Assembly (NCBI GenBank): GCA_963555705.1
Contig: OY743190.1
Coordinates: forward strand, 17,615,491-17,679,490
Reading direction: 5' to 3'
Origin: Ligustrum vulgare
Lineage: Eukaryota; Streptophyta; Magnoliopsida; Lamiales; Oleaceae
Length of the DNA stretch: 64,000 bases
The notes below the pieces were generated by a model. The model had not been told where the DNA came from. It saw nothing but the letters and a program-made list of their open reading frames with translations, and searched no databases. A program made the position numbers and the translations under genes. Shown piece by piece: positions 47,201 to 58,337 of this stretch; positions within the stretch are counted from its first letter, which is position 1; every line of letters starts with the position of its first letter.

Positions 47201-47905
47201 AGTTCGGTAAAGTTCTTGTGTCTATTTATGTTTATGAGGATTTAAATCCTATCTTATGTTATGCTTTCAAAAGAAATTATGCTTGACATAATTAAAATGT
47301 TTTTATAAGTATATGGTTTTCAAAGAGCTGTTTTCAAAGAGCTATTTTCAAAGAGCCTATGATTTGTAAAATATGTCCCGTGCTGTAATGCACAATATGA
47401 GTTTTATCAAGAGCAGTTTTATAAAGAAGCTCTATCAATGCCCGTTTTATAAAGAGCCGGGATTTATGTGTTTAATCATCTTATAAATTAAATTAATTTG
47501 CGATGAGTCTACTGAGTATTTCCCCCATGAAATACTCACCCTACTTTTTAACAGTTTTGCAGATTTCGGAGACGGTGGCGAGCGATGAATGATGGTGGCA
47601 ATAATCGTTGAACGGTTGAAAGTTTGACGTTAATGATTTCCGTATTTTCCAAATAATCGAATAATTTAGAGAAGTTCATTTATTTGAGAAATTATGATAT
47701 TGGCAATTTCTTTACAATATTAATGGTTCGATTTACTATTTCAAATGGTTTCATAAATGTTTTCAATTTTAGCGGCCATTACAGTTTATTTAACGTTGCC
47801 AAAAATGAATTTCAATTATTTCTTCCGCAAAAATATTATTCGAAAAAAAAAATTTAGACAGAAAATAACGTAGTGAATCGGGTATACGGAACTCGGGGCG
47901 CTACA
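44296..47905 (+). repeat. 3' LTR of the LARD element
   Basis: It is essentially identical to 37862-41472. Seen differences: A to G at about 46732, one A fewer in the run near 47845, and A to G in 'CGGGGCGCTACA' at its end. Confidence 0.93.
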
Positions 47906-49773
47906 GAAGATTTCTCCCCGCTGATCACCCTTATCGAAAGAAGAAGAAGTCATTCAATGGAAAAATTGAGGATCGAGCAGCTCGCTTTCCGTTAACAGGA
48001 GGTGAGGTATATGAACGAGTTAAAAATACTAATGTTTTGTTTGGAAAACCTTTTAAGCCTCCTCAAAAGAGTCTTTGGAAGAAGAGGTCCATATTCTGGG
48101 ATCTACCTTATTGGAAACATTTATCAGTAAGGCATTGTCTTGATGTAATGCACGTGGAGAAAAATGTTTGTGATAGCATCATTGGGACATTGTTGAACGT
48201 TCAAGGGAAGACGAAAGATGGTATCAAAGTCAGGAAGGACATGGTAGAAATGGGGATACGGGATCAATTAGCACCGCAAGAGTCGGAAAAACGTACTTAT
48301 TTACCTCGAGCTTGTTATACTTTGTCTAGAAAAGAGAAAACATGTTTTTGTGAGTGCTTGCATGCTATTAAGGTTCCATCGGGATACTCATCAATCATCA
48401 AAAGTCTTGTGTCGATGAAGGACTTGAAATTGGTTGGTATGAAGTCTCATGATTGTCATGTGTTAATGCAACACTTGTTACCAGTTGCAATTCGAGGCAT
48501 ACTTCCAAAATATGTCAGACAAGTCATAATAAAACTTTGTTTTTTCTTCAATGCAATTTGCAGTAAAGTTGTTGACCCAGAGGCGTTGGATGATTTGCAG
48601 GCCGATATTGTTATCACTCTATGTCAATTTGAAATGTATTTCCCGCCATCATTTTTTGACGTTATGGTGCACTTACTTGTTCACTTGGTAAGAGAAATTA
48701 AGATATGTGGTCCGATGTTCTTGCGGTATATGTATCCATTTGAGAGATACATGGGTATTTTTAAAGGATATGTCAGAAATCGATTTCGACCCGAAGGCAG
48801 TATCATTGAAGGTTATGCCGCTGAGGAGGCTATTGAATTTTGTACTGACTACCTTGATGACGTTGAGACTATTGGTGTTCCTAAATCTCGTCACGAGGGA
48901 AGACTCGAAGGTAAAGGGACGATTGGATGCAAATCAATTGTCCCTAGTGTTGAATTGGGAGATAAAGCACACCTCCTAGTATTACAACACCTTTCTCAAG
49001 TTCATCCGTATTTGGACGAGCACATGTCCATCCTAAGGCAGCAGAATCCTTCTAAAGGTGAAAGGTGGGTAACTAATCAACACAATCGTTTATTTGCAAA
49101 ATGGTTCAAAGATAGAGTCATGAAAGAGTTGTCACAAACGTCGAATACCATTGTTGAAACGGTAAAGTGGTTAGCGTATGGTCCTAGCATGATTATGAGA
49201 TCTTATGAAGCATATGACATTAATGGGTATACGTTTTACACTAAACGTCAAGATGATAAGAGTGCGGTGCAAAACAGTGGAGTGACACAAGTAGCACTAT
49301 CAAGAGATTTTTCAAGTGCTAAAGATACAATGCCAATAGATGTCTCGATGTCCTATTATGGTGTCATTGAAGAAATTTGGGAACTTGATTACAGGGAGTT
49401 CAAGTTTCCTCTCTTCCAATATAAATGGGTTGATAATCGACGGGGTGTTCGGGTGGATGAATTAGGTTTCACTTTGGTGGATTTTGGACGGTTGGGTTAT
49501 CTTGATGAGCCATTCATACTTGCGTCACAATCCAAACAGGTATTTTATGTTCTTGATCCTGCCGACACTAAGTGGTCAGTGGTCTTTCAAGGCAAGAGAC
49601 GCATTGTTGGCATTGGTGATGTAGTAGATGAAGAAGATTATGATCACTTTGATGAAACTCCTCCATTTTCTATTGGTATACAAGGGAGTGCAACTTTAGA
49701 GGAAGATAACATTGAATCCACTTACATGCGTTGGGATCATGAAGAAGGATTATGGATTGACCGTCGTTCGTGA

Positions 49774-49880
49774 TTATTCATTGTGTGAGTTCATTTATAC
49801 ATTCTCGCATGCATATAACTCTCTTTTGTTCTTTATATATGCTCTATACGTTGTTTATATTAATTGTGTGAGTTCATTTA
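49774..49880 (+). other. tnp2 3' flank with a partial tandem duplication
   Basis: The stretch TTGTGTGAGTTCATTTA occurs at about 49787 and again at about 49864, and 'ATGCTCTATACGTTGTT' recurs beyond the solo LTR at about 51704. An ~80-bp unit was duplicated before the solo LTR entered the second copy. Confidence 0.6.
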
Positions 49881-51658
49881 TGACTCGATATAAAATCTAC
49901 CCTCCAAGTATAAAGGGGTCGAGTTATAGCCTAGCAATAATCCAGGGTCATTCTTCCTAGGGATTTTATTGGTATCGTAATATTTGCTAAATTCGAAACC
50001 TAAACTATGATTTCAATTGGGCTAAAATGAAATTGGAGAGAATATAATTAAATTGCAATGAAAGGGAAATTTCAGTGGAGTTATTCTCTCGCTATCAATT
50101 GGATTTCTCAAATAAGATTAATGTGAATTTCTTGAGATCGATAAGATGTAAAGATATTAGTGAGAAAATTACTCAATTTATTCTACCGCATTTTGTCGAG
50201 CATGTTGTGTGCATTTTCAATACATACCACATCAGCGACACTAATCCAAGTAAAATAATTTGAAATTTTAAAACACTCTTTAATTATTATCAATCACAAG
50301 AATTCATCCTTAACGAATTAAAACATACCCATTGAAGTTAAGAATAACTCCCCTCAAATATAACTTAGCCGAACATAATTAAATTAATGAAATAAAAATC
50401 AAGTAAACACTTAACCATTACTCGAACAAAGTTCAAATTCGGAAATAAAATTTCACTTACTAAAATATATCTAAAATCAAACTAGCATCAATAATCTAAA
50501 TGTATGTGGGCTAACAATCGAAATAATTGAAAATCTAAACAAAATGCAATAAATCAAACTAGAACGAATAACCAAAACAGAGGCTGCTGCGTGGAACTTC
50601 TGGCGCGAGGCTGGTGTTGGTGAGGTTGCTGATGGCGAGGCTGCTACTGGAGAGTTTGCTGCTGGCGAGGCTGCTGAGGGAGATGAAGGAAGACAGAGGA
50701 TGGGGCAAGCTGCAGTTGAAGGTTATTGATGGAGGTAGAGGCCGAATGAAGTTGGTGAAGGAGATGCAGCTGTAAAATATGGAAGTAGACTGGTTTCAGG
50801 CTGTTGGAAGGATGTTTGGTGCGGCTGTAGGTTTTAGGTTGAAAGTGATGAAGATGGCAGGATGATGAGGCTGCGCGGCTGTGAGTGGAGAAGTGTGCCT
50901 GGCGGTTTCGGAAGATGGGAGAAGACACAGGCTGAGGATGCGTGCTATGGGTTAATGGTGGAAGAGTTGCTGTTGAAGGTGAGGGAGATAAGAGGGGGGT
51001 TACTTGCGGCTGGCTGAGTTAGAGGAGCGGCTGGTGGTTGAAGGTGATGAAGTGGTTGGCAGCTGAAGTAAGGTTGAAGGTGGAGAGGTGTGGCTGAGGG
51101 AGAAGACTGGCAGAGAACGTGAGTGGTCGCTGGTTTCTTTGTGAGGGAAGGAGGCTGCTGAATGGGTTGAAGGTGAGAGAGACGTGAGGTAGAGGGAATT
51201 CAGAGGGCGGTTCTGCGTAGTCTGGTTGGTCGAGAGTTTAGAGATTAGGGAAGAGAGGTGGGTTGATTCTTTGTGAGGGAGAGAAGACAGAGGCAGAGAA
51301 GTTCTGTTCAGAGTTGCGGCTGAGAGGGAGAAGTGACAGCGGCTGCGTGAGAGAATACCGAGAATGGAGAGCTGTAGGTTATAGAAAGAGAAAGAAAATG
51401 TTTTGGGCTGGGTTTATGGGTTTTTGTCCATTTTGGACTTTTTCAGGTCAATTAAATTAGGGATTTTTGAGTTGAAATTATTGAAAATGTACCTGCAATT
51501 AAATAAATGAAATTATTAGCAAATAAAATCAATTTAGAGTTAAAGAAATAAAATTGAATCTTTTATAAGTTTCACTTTAAATGACAAAATTTATATACCA
51601 AAATTATATATTTTCATTTATCTATTTCTTTAAAATACGTAAAATTGGACAATAATCA
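49881..51658. mobile_element. Solo LTR, unknown family, TSD ATTTA
   Basis: The 1,778-bp insert starts TGACTCGATA and ends AATAATCA, flanked by ATTTA at 49876-49880 and 51659-51663. TG...CA ends and a 5-bp duplication identify it as an LTR without partner. A G-rich stretch of degenerate GGCTGCTG/GGCGAGG repeats fills about 50580-51380. On the opposite strand this gives low-complexity His/Ser/Gln frames that I do not regard as genes. Orientation is undecided. Confidence 0.8.
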
Positions 51659-53040
51659 ATTTACATATTCTTGCATATAACTTTCTTGTGTTTTTTATAT
51701 ATGCTCTATACGTTGTTAATATTCATTTATTTATATGTGCAGGTACGTAGACAATTTTCCCAATATAATGACCGAGTCTTCACATTCTTCACATGATCAT
51801 AGTACTGCCCAAAAAAAAAAAAAGGACAAGAGGGCCAACTATGTGTAAAAATATGAAGAAACTGGGCCAACAAGTGAATATTATTGAGTTCGATGACAAA
51901 CATAGGCCGATCGGACCAGACACGAAGAACTTCAAACATTTTGTCGGATCTTTAGCCCGCATTCATGTTGACATAAACATCAGTGATTGGCACAAAGTCG
52001 ATCAAGGCCTTAAGGACATGATGTGGGAAGAGATAAAGGTACTATCACTTGATACATGGTAAATAATTGAAAAGTGAATGTAATTTCTTTATAACACCAC
52101 ATGTTATCATTGTCTTTCGGAGGGAATTCAACATTCTCGATGACCGTCCAAAAAAAGTGTTATGCGGGTTGCGGGGATGAGATGGAAAGATTTCAAGACA
52201 AGGCTGGTTCATAATTTCATTACACATGACCACCTAAAATATACATCTCCTACGCAGCTTTATGATTTCTTGACCGAAGAGCAATGGGAGTTGTTTAAAA
52301 AAGAACGACAGACGGAAACATTTAAGGTATATTTAAATGTACGCATGTGTCTTGTTGAGTGAAAACTAAAAACCTGTGATTTATTTCAGGAGAAAAGTAA
52401 GAAGGGGAGGGATAGTCAAATGCGGAACGAGCATCCTCATTATTTGGGCTCAGCCGGATATGCGGGGATGAAGCCACATTGGCTAGTAAGTGACCCGCTA
52501 TCTTCTAGCTCTTCATGTGACATGATTAGCTCCTCAATTGTAAGCAAGGATCGCAGCCTAGATTGGGTTCGAGCTAGATCGAAGAAGAAAGAAGATGGAA
52601 CGTATTACATCCCCAACGAGAAAACGAGGGGGGTGTTTGATAAAATTGTAAGTATATCTTATCGATTTCTCATATATTCAATTGAAACTTACTTCAATTC
52701 TTATATTCAGTTTTCATTTTTTTAACAGGTGGAAAAAGCTGAGCAAGCCACGTAGGGGACATTTGTGTCGAGTAGACAACATGATATTCTGAGTGAAGCC
52801 CTTGGTAAAGAGGATCACTCTGGTGGGGTGAGGGGATATGGCGTGTATGTCACCACGTGGGATGTTTACGGCAGGCCCGATGATTACGTTAGATGATCGT
52901 GTGGGGTCGTGTCAGTAGACGACATTAAAGATATCATCAGGAAGGAGATGGAGGATAGCACCACAGAGCGGGTCAGGCATCAAACCATGTCGGAGATGCA
53001 AAGTAAATTTGACAGTATGCAGAGCGCGTACCATAGTATG

Positions 53041-55564
53041 TGTGACGCCCCGAGTTCTAAATACTCGAAACGCCACTTCATCGTCTCAAACTCAATTTAA
53101 AAATAAATATTCATTTAGCGGAAATAATTGAAATTTTTAAATTTTGCATAAAATATTATTCCAATCATTCATCCAAATTCACCATAGTCGGTAAAATAAA
53201 GTTTGACTTAAAATAAACAGAAATTTAAATATTTAAAATAACATTTAATTATTTCTTTGCCACTTGTGTCCATCACTCGCCACCGCTTCCGAAGTCTGCA
53301 AAAATTTGTTAATAACGGGGTGAGTATTTCTAAGAAATACTCAGTAAACTCATAACCGAATAATTCACTTAATCCATAAATTTGCACATAAACATGTAAT
53401 CATGCTAACATATTTCTCTCATAACATCATAACATAACACATATTCACATAAGTGCGGAAAGTAGCCTTGACTTGTCTTAATTCAACATGCAATTATGCA
53501 TGGAAGTTATAGCGCATATAACATTTCTTCTTCATACACCATTTTCGGGAGAGCATTTGCCCGTCTTACCCCTCATGGTTAATCACATGAACATAACATT
53601 TCTTCTTCATACACCATTTTCGGGAGAGCATTTGCCCGTCTTACCCCTCATGGTTAATCACATGAACATAACATCATATATGATTTACATAATTCCAGAT
53701 TCACATGCAAATCATAGCTAAATAAATTATAGAGTATGAGTCTACCTTAAATCCGACGAGTGAAAAGTTGAGTGGGAAATGATTTCATTCTTTAATTCTC
53801 CGTACGCTTCGTCCAGCCCATAATTTAGCCTTAGTCTTTAGTAATTTATAGTTTAAAAATAATAATTTACAATTTAGGGACTGAAATCGTTGATTTTGAA
53901 AGTTGGAGGACTAAAATGAATACCTTGAATGTTAAGGGGCTAAAATGAGGAATTCGAAAGTTGAGGGACTAAAATGAGTAATTTGAAAGTTGAGGGACTA
54001 AAATGAGTAATTTGAAAGTTGAGGGACTAAAATGAATATTTTTCAAAAGTTAGGTCGAAGCTCAAAAATGAATATTAAATTGTAGGGCTAAAAGAATAGA
54101 TTTTAAAAATGATGGGACTGATTAAAATCATTTAAAACTTAAGGGCTGAAATTATAAGTTTTTAAAGCTATAGGGGCTGATTTGAAACAATTTCAAGCTT
54201 TGGGGACTTAAAAGTAAATTTTATAAAAATCATAATATATATATATATATATATATACATATCAGTACAGAGGGAGAGAGAGAACGCAGCGGCGCACTGC
54301 GAGCAGGGTCCTGCCGGGGTTAAACGCCGGCGATTTCGACGGCGCCGGGTGCGGCGGTTGGCTCACAAGGACGGGGATTCGGATTTGAGGGATTAGGTGC
54401 GAGTTTTGAGTGCGAAACCGTGGTGCAACCGAGGCTTGATTCGCGATTTTCCGGCGAGTAGGCGGCGGCGATCGAGGTAAGTTACTGGGTAAGTTGTGTT
54501 TGGGGTTTTTGGGTTTGATTCTTGGGGTTGATTCTGATTTTGGAAGTTGGATGGCCGACGAGCAGTAGGCGGGTTTGGATGTGGTTCGGTGATGGATTCT
54601 TGGGTGGTGATGATGATGATGAGGATGATGTTTGGTGTTCGAAGATGACAGTGTTGCAGGTAGTTGGGCGGCTTCGAGCATGGCAGTGGTGATGCTGGGA
54701 AGTGGCTGCGTGCGGTGGTGGCGGTGAGACGGTGATGATGTTGATGATAATGAAGATGATTCAATTGCAGGCGAGTTCAACTGGATGGGTTGTGGAGTGA
54801 GCTTCGACAGTGGCTTGGTGTTTGAAATTCGATTTCTTATGGTGCAGTGTTAACTCTGATGATGGAGATTCTGCAGTGAGGTTTGGATTGTGATTGCAGA
54901 CGGTTGGCAGTGAATTTCCGGTGGTGATCTGATTGTAGTAATCTGATTGGCAGTGATGGAAATTCCGGTGGTGGTGGTGATGATGCTGGGTGGAACGGTT
55001 GGTGCAGTATTGTGAGGTTGGACTGTGGTTTGCAGATTGGAGATGATGGTGGCTGCTGCTGTGATTTGGGAACTCAGTTGCAGAGAATTTGAGGATTTGT
55101 GATGATGAAGTTGATGTTTGGCAATTAAGGAGGATAGTGGAGACATAATAATGATGTGGTAGGTGGAGAGTTAGGTTGTAATGGGGTGGAGAAAGTGGAG
55201 TTAGTGGGGAAAATTTATGTAGGATTAATTTTGATTATGATAAATATTGGACTAAAAATAAATTTGAGAATAAATAAAAATTGGGATAAAAATTGAATTT
55301 TTGTATTTGAACTTGAAATAATTTAGGTAAGGAAAATTTGAATTTAAAATGATTTTGAAAATAATACTTTGAATAAATAATTAAAATAACATAATTTTAG
55401 AAATTCGGACATTTAATTTAAAATCGAATGAATTTAACATTTCTCGACTTGGCTAGACGAATCCGTCGCGGCGTTAACTTCAAAATAATGGGTGAGATAG
55501 TAGCAACAAGATTTTCTAAATATTAAAATAATTATTAATTGCGTAAAAATTCTTGGTCGCTACA
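53041..55564 (-). mobile_element. Solo LTR of the long 'TGTAGCGACC' family, TSD GTATG
   Basis: It is flanked by GTATG at 53036-53040 and 55565-55569. It begins TGTGACGCCCCGAG and ends GGTCGCTACA, so it is reversed. It has the family's repeat units at 53880-54040 and, on the plus strand, an AT microsatellite at about 54235-54256, a GC-rich block at 54290-54360 and the donor-like CGAGGTAAG at 54474-54482. It splits an exon of the second CACTA gene; the reading continues across it once it is removed. Confidence 0.93.
53520..53669. repeat. 75-bp tandem repeat, two copies
   Basis: Units start at 53520 and 53595 with AACATTTCTTCTTCATAC and contain GAGAGCATTTGCCCGTC. The two copies look identical. 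Confidence 0.92.
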
Positions 55565-57765
55565 GTATGCAGAGTAAATATGATGTCATCCTCCAGCGCT
55601 TGGGCCTCAATGTTGATGTCGAGGTGGAGGTAACTGCACAGCCCCGACCACCAACTCGAAGTAGTTGCCACTCTGTGAATCCAGACCCATTTGATGGTCT
55701 TCAGGTACTTACCCATAAATTATTTAGTTTTTTTAGTATTGCTTTTTTTTTTTTTTTTTAAATGGAAAGGCCTGACATATATGTTGAAAAATAGAAGCCG
55801 ATTCCCTGTCGTCTCGCCGTATTTGTTGATGGTGACAAGCAAATAGTGGCCAGCGGGATGGTTTATCCGTCCGGACCCGAGACTATGGTGCATCATCAAC
55901 CACTCTGGCTTGATCATGTGAAGGTGTCCATTGACCATGTTATAGATGGTGCAGAAGCGTTCTATCTTCCAGCGCCATCTCAGCACCACACCACGGTGGG
56001 GGAAGCTATTGGAAGTTTTTTCCAATGGCCTAAGGAGTTGGTGATTTTTGGAGAGGTAATAAAATCGAGTTATATAAAAGTTTATGTCAATATTAATTTC
56101 TTTTAAATTTGTATCAAACGTGTTATAATGACAAAAATTGTCTTATTGCAGGAAGAGGCCCCAAAAAAGATCGTAAAAAAATCTAATAAAGGGAAAAGGC
56201 CTCAAAGTTTTGAATTGTCATCTACCCAGCGACCTGCGATAGTCGACGATGAGACTTTACTACGTCTGGGTGATAAATGCAAAATGTTAAACACCCTGGT
56301 CCTTCAATTTCCTGTTGGTGATGACTTCTATCAGGTGCCCGTAGATGCCTCCGTCTTCAATTGTACGTTCAAGGATGGTATTTTTGTTACAGTCGCAGAC
56401 ATTACCGATCTGCTTAAAATGCAATGGTTGGATACATCTATCCTACAAATATTTGCATTGTAAGACTTCTGATCACAAATTACAACTTCAATTTAAATCA
56501 TTGTTCGATCTCTATTTATTGGTGTCATTATTATTAGGTACCTTCATGAGTTATGTCAGGATTGCGGTATTGATTCAATTGGATTCATGTCTCCGTCACA
56601 CATTGCGTCGATGTCGGTAAGAACAAATGCCAATGGTGTTGTAAATTATATGGACGAGACCATGAGGGCAATGCAAACAAATAAATTCATTCTAGCACCG
56701 TATTTTCAGGAGTAAGACCATTCTCTCTTGCTAACAGTTAATTTTTTTTTGTAATTTGAATCGCACATGTTTGAAGTTGTATTTACATGTTCATAATACC
56801 TAGGAACCACTGGATGTTGGTAGTGATTTCTCCTCAGAAGAGTACGGTGTACTTATTCGATTCACCTAGTGCATTTAAGCGTGACTTAGATATCAAGCCG
56901 TTATTGAATACGTAAGTTATGATAATTTTCATGAAATAATTGTGGAGTTGTGGTGAAATTGATTGTGGAGTTGTGGTTTCACTTTGATGAATATATGTTG
57001 TGATTGTTGAGAAGTTGTGATAGATTCAATAGCAACGCGTCTATTTACAGGTTGGATAAGTTCAATTTATAGGGGAGACTCTGCCAAAATTTTTATAGAA
57101 ATCTTAGTTTTTGTATTTATTTATTTTGTAACTGGTTCGAATAATTTAATTCAATTTTAGGGCTTTCAAACTATATTGGACACAAGGAGGCATTAGGACA
57201 AGAGCCAATACAACGTGGCTAAAAATAAAGGTATGAAAACACATATTTAAAATATATTACAAATCTTTGAATTATTTTCATATTCTATTTAGTGTGATTA
57301 TTAATGTTAGTTTTCAATGTGAAAATTTCAGTGTCCTCAACAGCCTGGAGGTTCTGAGTGTGGCTACTACCTCATGAAAAATATGTATGAGATAGTCACT
57401 GAACACTTTCAGCGTCCGTCGTTGGAAAAGGTATAAGTTATTGACCATGATAATTTTTAATTATACCTTCATATTTTATTACAAAATAACTGATAATTCA
57501 TTTTGATTATTTGTAGGCATTTAAAGAGTATTACTCAACGGAGGAAATTGCTGAAATTCAAAACTTATGGGCTAAATACTTCGTCGATAGGTGTGTGTAA
57601 ATCGACGTGTATTCAAACTTCTATTTACTCAATTACATGTGACATTAACAATCTTGTAAATATAATTATTTCTCATTTATTTAACATTATTTTAATTATG
57701 TCAATTATATACATATTTGGTGATGTGCATGTGGAAAATGTTCAGTCCACGTTTAGGTGATTGCA

Positions 57766-57945
57766 GGTCATGACCTGCAGTGATCTGGATCATTGCAGGT
57801 GACATCCAGGTCATTGCAGGTGACATCTAGGTCATTGCAGGTCATGACCTGCAGTGGCCTGGGTCATTGCAGGCCATGACCTGTAGTGGCCTGGGTCATT
57901 GCAGGCGACGTCCAGAATGGCATGTCATGTCTAGGTCATTGTATT
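57766..57945. repeat. GCAGGTCATGACCTGC palindrome/tandem repeat in the CACTA 3' flank
   Basis: About seven units of 'GGTCATTGCAGGTGACATC' or 'GGTCATTGCAGG' with perfect or near-perfect palindromes GCAGGTCATGACCTGC lie just inside the right subterminal repeats. Confidence 0.85.
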
Positions 57946-57994
57946 TTACTCTATAGGAAAATGAATTTCGTGCCCAAAAAAAAAAAAAAATTTG

Positions 57995-58225
57995 AAAACG
58001 CGTCGGTTTTAAGGAAAACCGACGCCTAAAGTTTACACTTTAGGCGTCGTTTGTAATCCAAAACCGACGCCTAAAAAAAATTTTTTTTTTCAACTTTACG
58101 CGTCGGTTTATAAACAACCGACGCGTAAAGTCTTCACTTTACGCGTCTACTTCATACGCGTCGCCTCAAAAATCGACGCCTATTCTCTTAAATAACCGAC
58201 GCGAAAGACTGTTTCTGTACTAGTG
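57995..58225. repeat. CACTA right subterminal repeats and terminal inverted repeat
   Basis: About nine copies of GCGTCGGTT or its inverse AACCGACGC are arranged as inverted pairs, some as GGCGTC and some as CGCGTC. They end in the terminal repeat GTACTAGTG at 58217-58225. Confidence 0.88.
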
Positions 58226-58228
58226 GTT

Positions 58229-58337
58229 ATACCTATTAATAAATTAAAAGATGCATTAAGGTTTTTAAATCTGTTAGAATTTTGATACTGCTCTATTTGT
58301 ACTTTAAAAGAACTGCTGATCCAATTGAGGTGGAGAT
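58229..58337 (+). pseudogene. Copia pol 3' end and polypurine tract
   Basis: The frame interrupted at 35529 resumes (PINKLKDALRFLNLLEF, then stop). The sequence AATTGAGGTGGAGATT just before 58338 is the purine tract. Confidence 0.75.

Larger units (their letters stand above)
37862..47905 (+). mobile_element. Young LARD-type element: 3.6-kb LTRs, no intact genes
   Basis: LTRs of 3,611 and 3,610 bp flank a 2.8-kb interior. A perfect duplication GAAGA borders it (37857-37861, 47906-47910). The primer site is at 41476 and the purine tract at about 44281. I found only two substitutions and one A-run length change between the LTRs, so insertion was very recent. LTR ends are TATAGCGACCC and CGCTACA. 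The interior has no long frame. Its last part (AATTTCGAGGACGAAATT at about 44259) is the usual end of Tekay/Del-type chromovirus pol, so the element looks like a gutted chromovirus. Confidence 0.95.
36473..49773 (+). pseudogene. CACTA tnp2-type transposase, split by a retroelement
   Basis: The coding parts are 36473-37861 and 47911-49773. The gene starts MDRDWMYGRR, the usual start of plant tnp2. A transposase-associated zinc-like segment has CPCCDSKN near residue 40 and SHLIRRGFKEGYKRW. The Transposase_21 core follows (CPNDCIMYQNEYKDFRLCPK, TDGMNPHGNMSSRHSTWPV, then HCLDVMHVEKNVCDSIIGTL in the second part). A DUF4218-type region (CQFEMYFPPSFFDVMVHLLV, FERYMGIFKGYVRNR) and a DUF4216-type tail (DFGRLGYLDEPFILASQ) complete it. 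The only lesions seen are TGA at 37772-37774, where family members have glycine, and the 10-kb insertion, which falls exactly between codons. Without the insertion the frame would be about 1,083 codons. It would have catalysed excision and insertion. Confidence 0.9.
51743..57600 (+). pseudogene. Second CACTA gene: Transposase_24-like plus Ulp1-like cysteine protease
   Basis: Eleven exons can be drawn from GT-AG sites: 51743-52038, ~52123-52326, 52390-52647, 52729-53040 joined to 55570-55704, ~55770-56055, 56152-56459, 56538-56711, 56804-56911, 57161-57230, 57332-57430 and 57517-57600. The first part (KNMKKLGQQVNIIEFDDKHR, LGSAGYAGMKPHW, LGKEDHSGGVRGYG) is of the Transposase_24/Ptta type, expected to bind the transposon ends. 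Exon 5 (VFVDGDKQIVASGMVYPSG) is a domain often found with it. The C-terminal exons form a Ulp1/C48 protease: H in NHWMLVV, D in YLFDS, Q and C in PQQPGGSECGYYL. Lesions: an A13 run at 51811-51823 shifts the frame, another shift lies near 52150, stops occur in exons 4 and 5, and a solo LTR splits exon 4. Exons 6-11 remain in frame throughout. Confidence 0.8.
35530..58225 (+). mobile_element. CACTA (En/Spm) DNA transposon with three retroelement insertions
   Basis: The ends are CACTAGTAGAAAAATGCAG and, at the right, CTGTTTCTGTACTAGTG, inverted copies with CACTAGTA termini. A perfect 3-bp duplication GTT flanks it (35527-35529, 58226-58228), the CACTA hallmark. Subterminal inverted repeats of AACCGACGCC/GGCGTCGGTT fill both ends. 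It encodes a tnp2-type transposase and a second gene with Transposase_24-like and Ulp1-like parts. Subtracting three insertions and their duplications leaves about 8.3 kb, an ordinary size for a complete element. It sits in the RNase H end of the copia element. Confidence 0.95.

Noticed and set aside
50644..50928. 94-codon minus-strand frame in the solo LTR
   Set aside because: It is Ser/His/Gln-rich translation of the GGCTGCTG repeat region without any motif.
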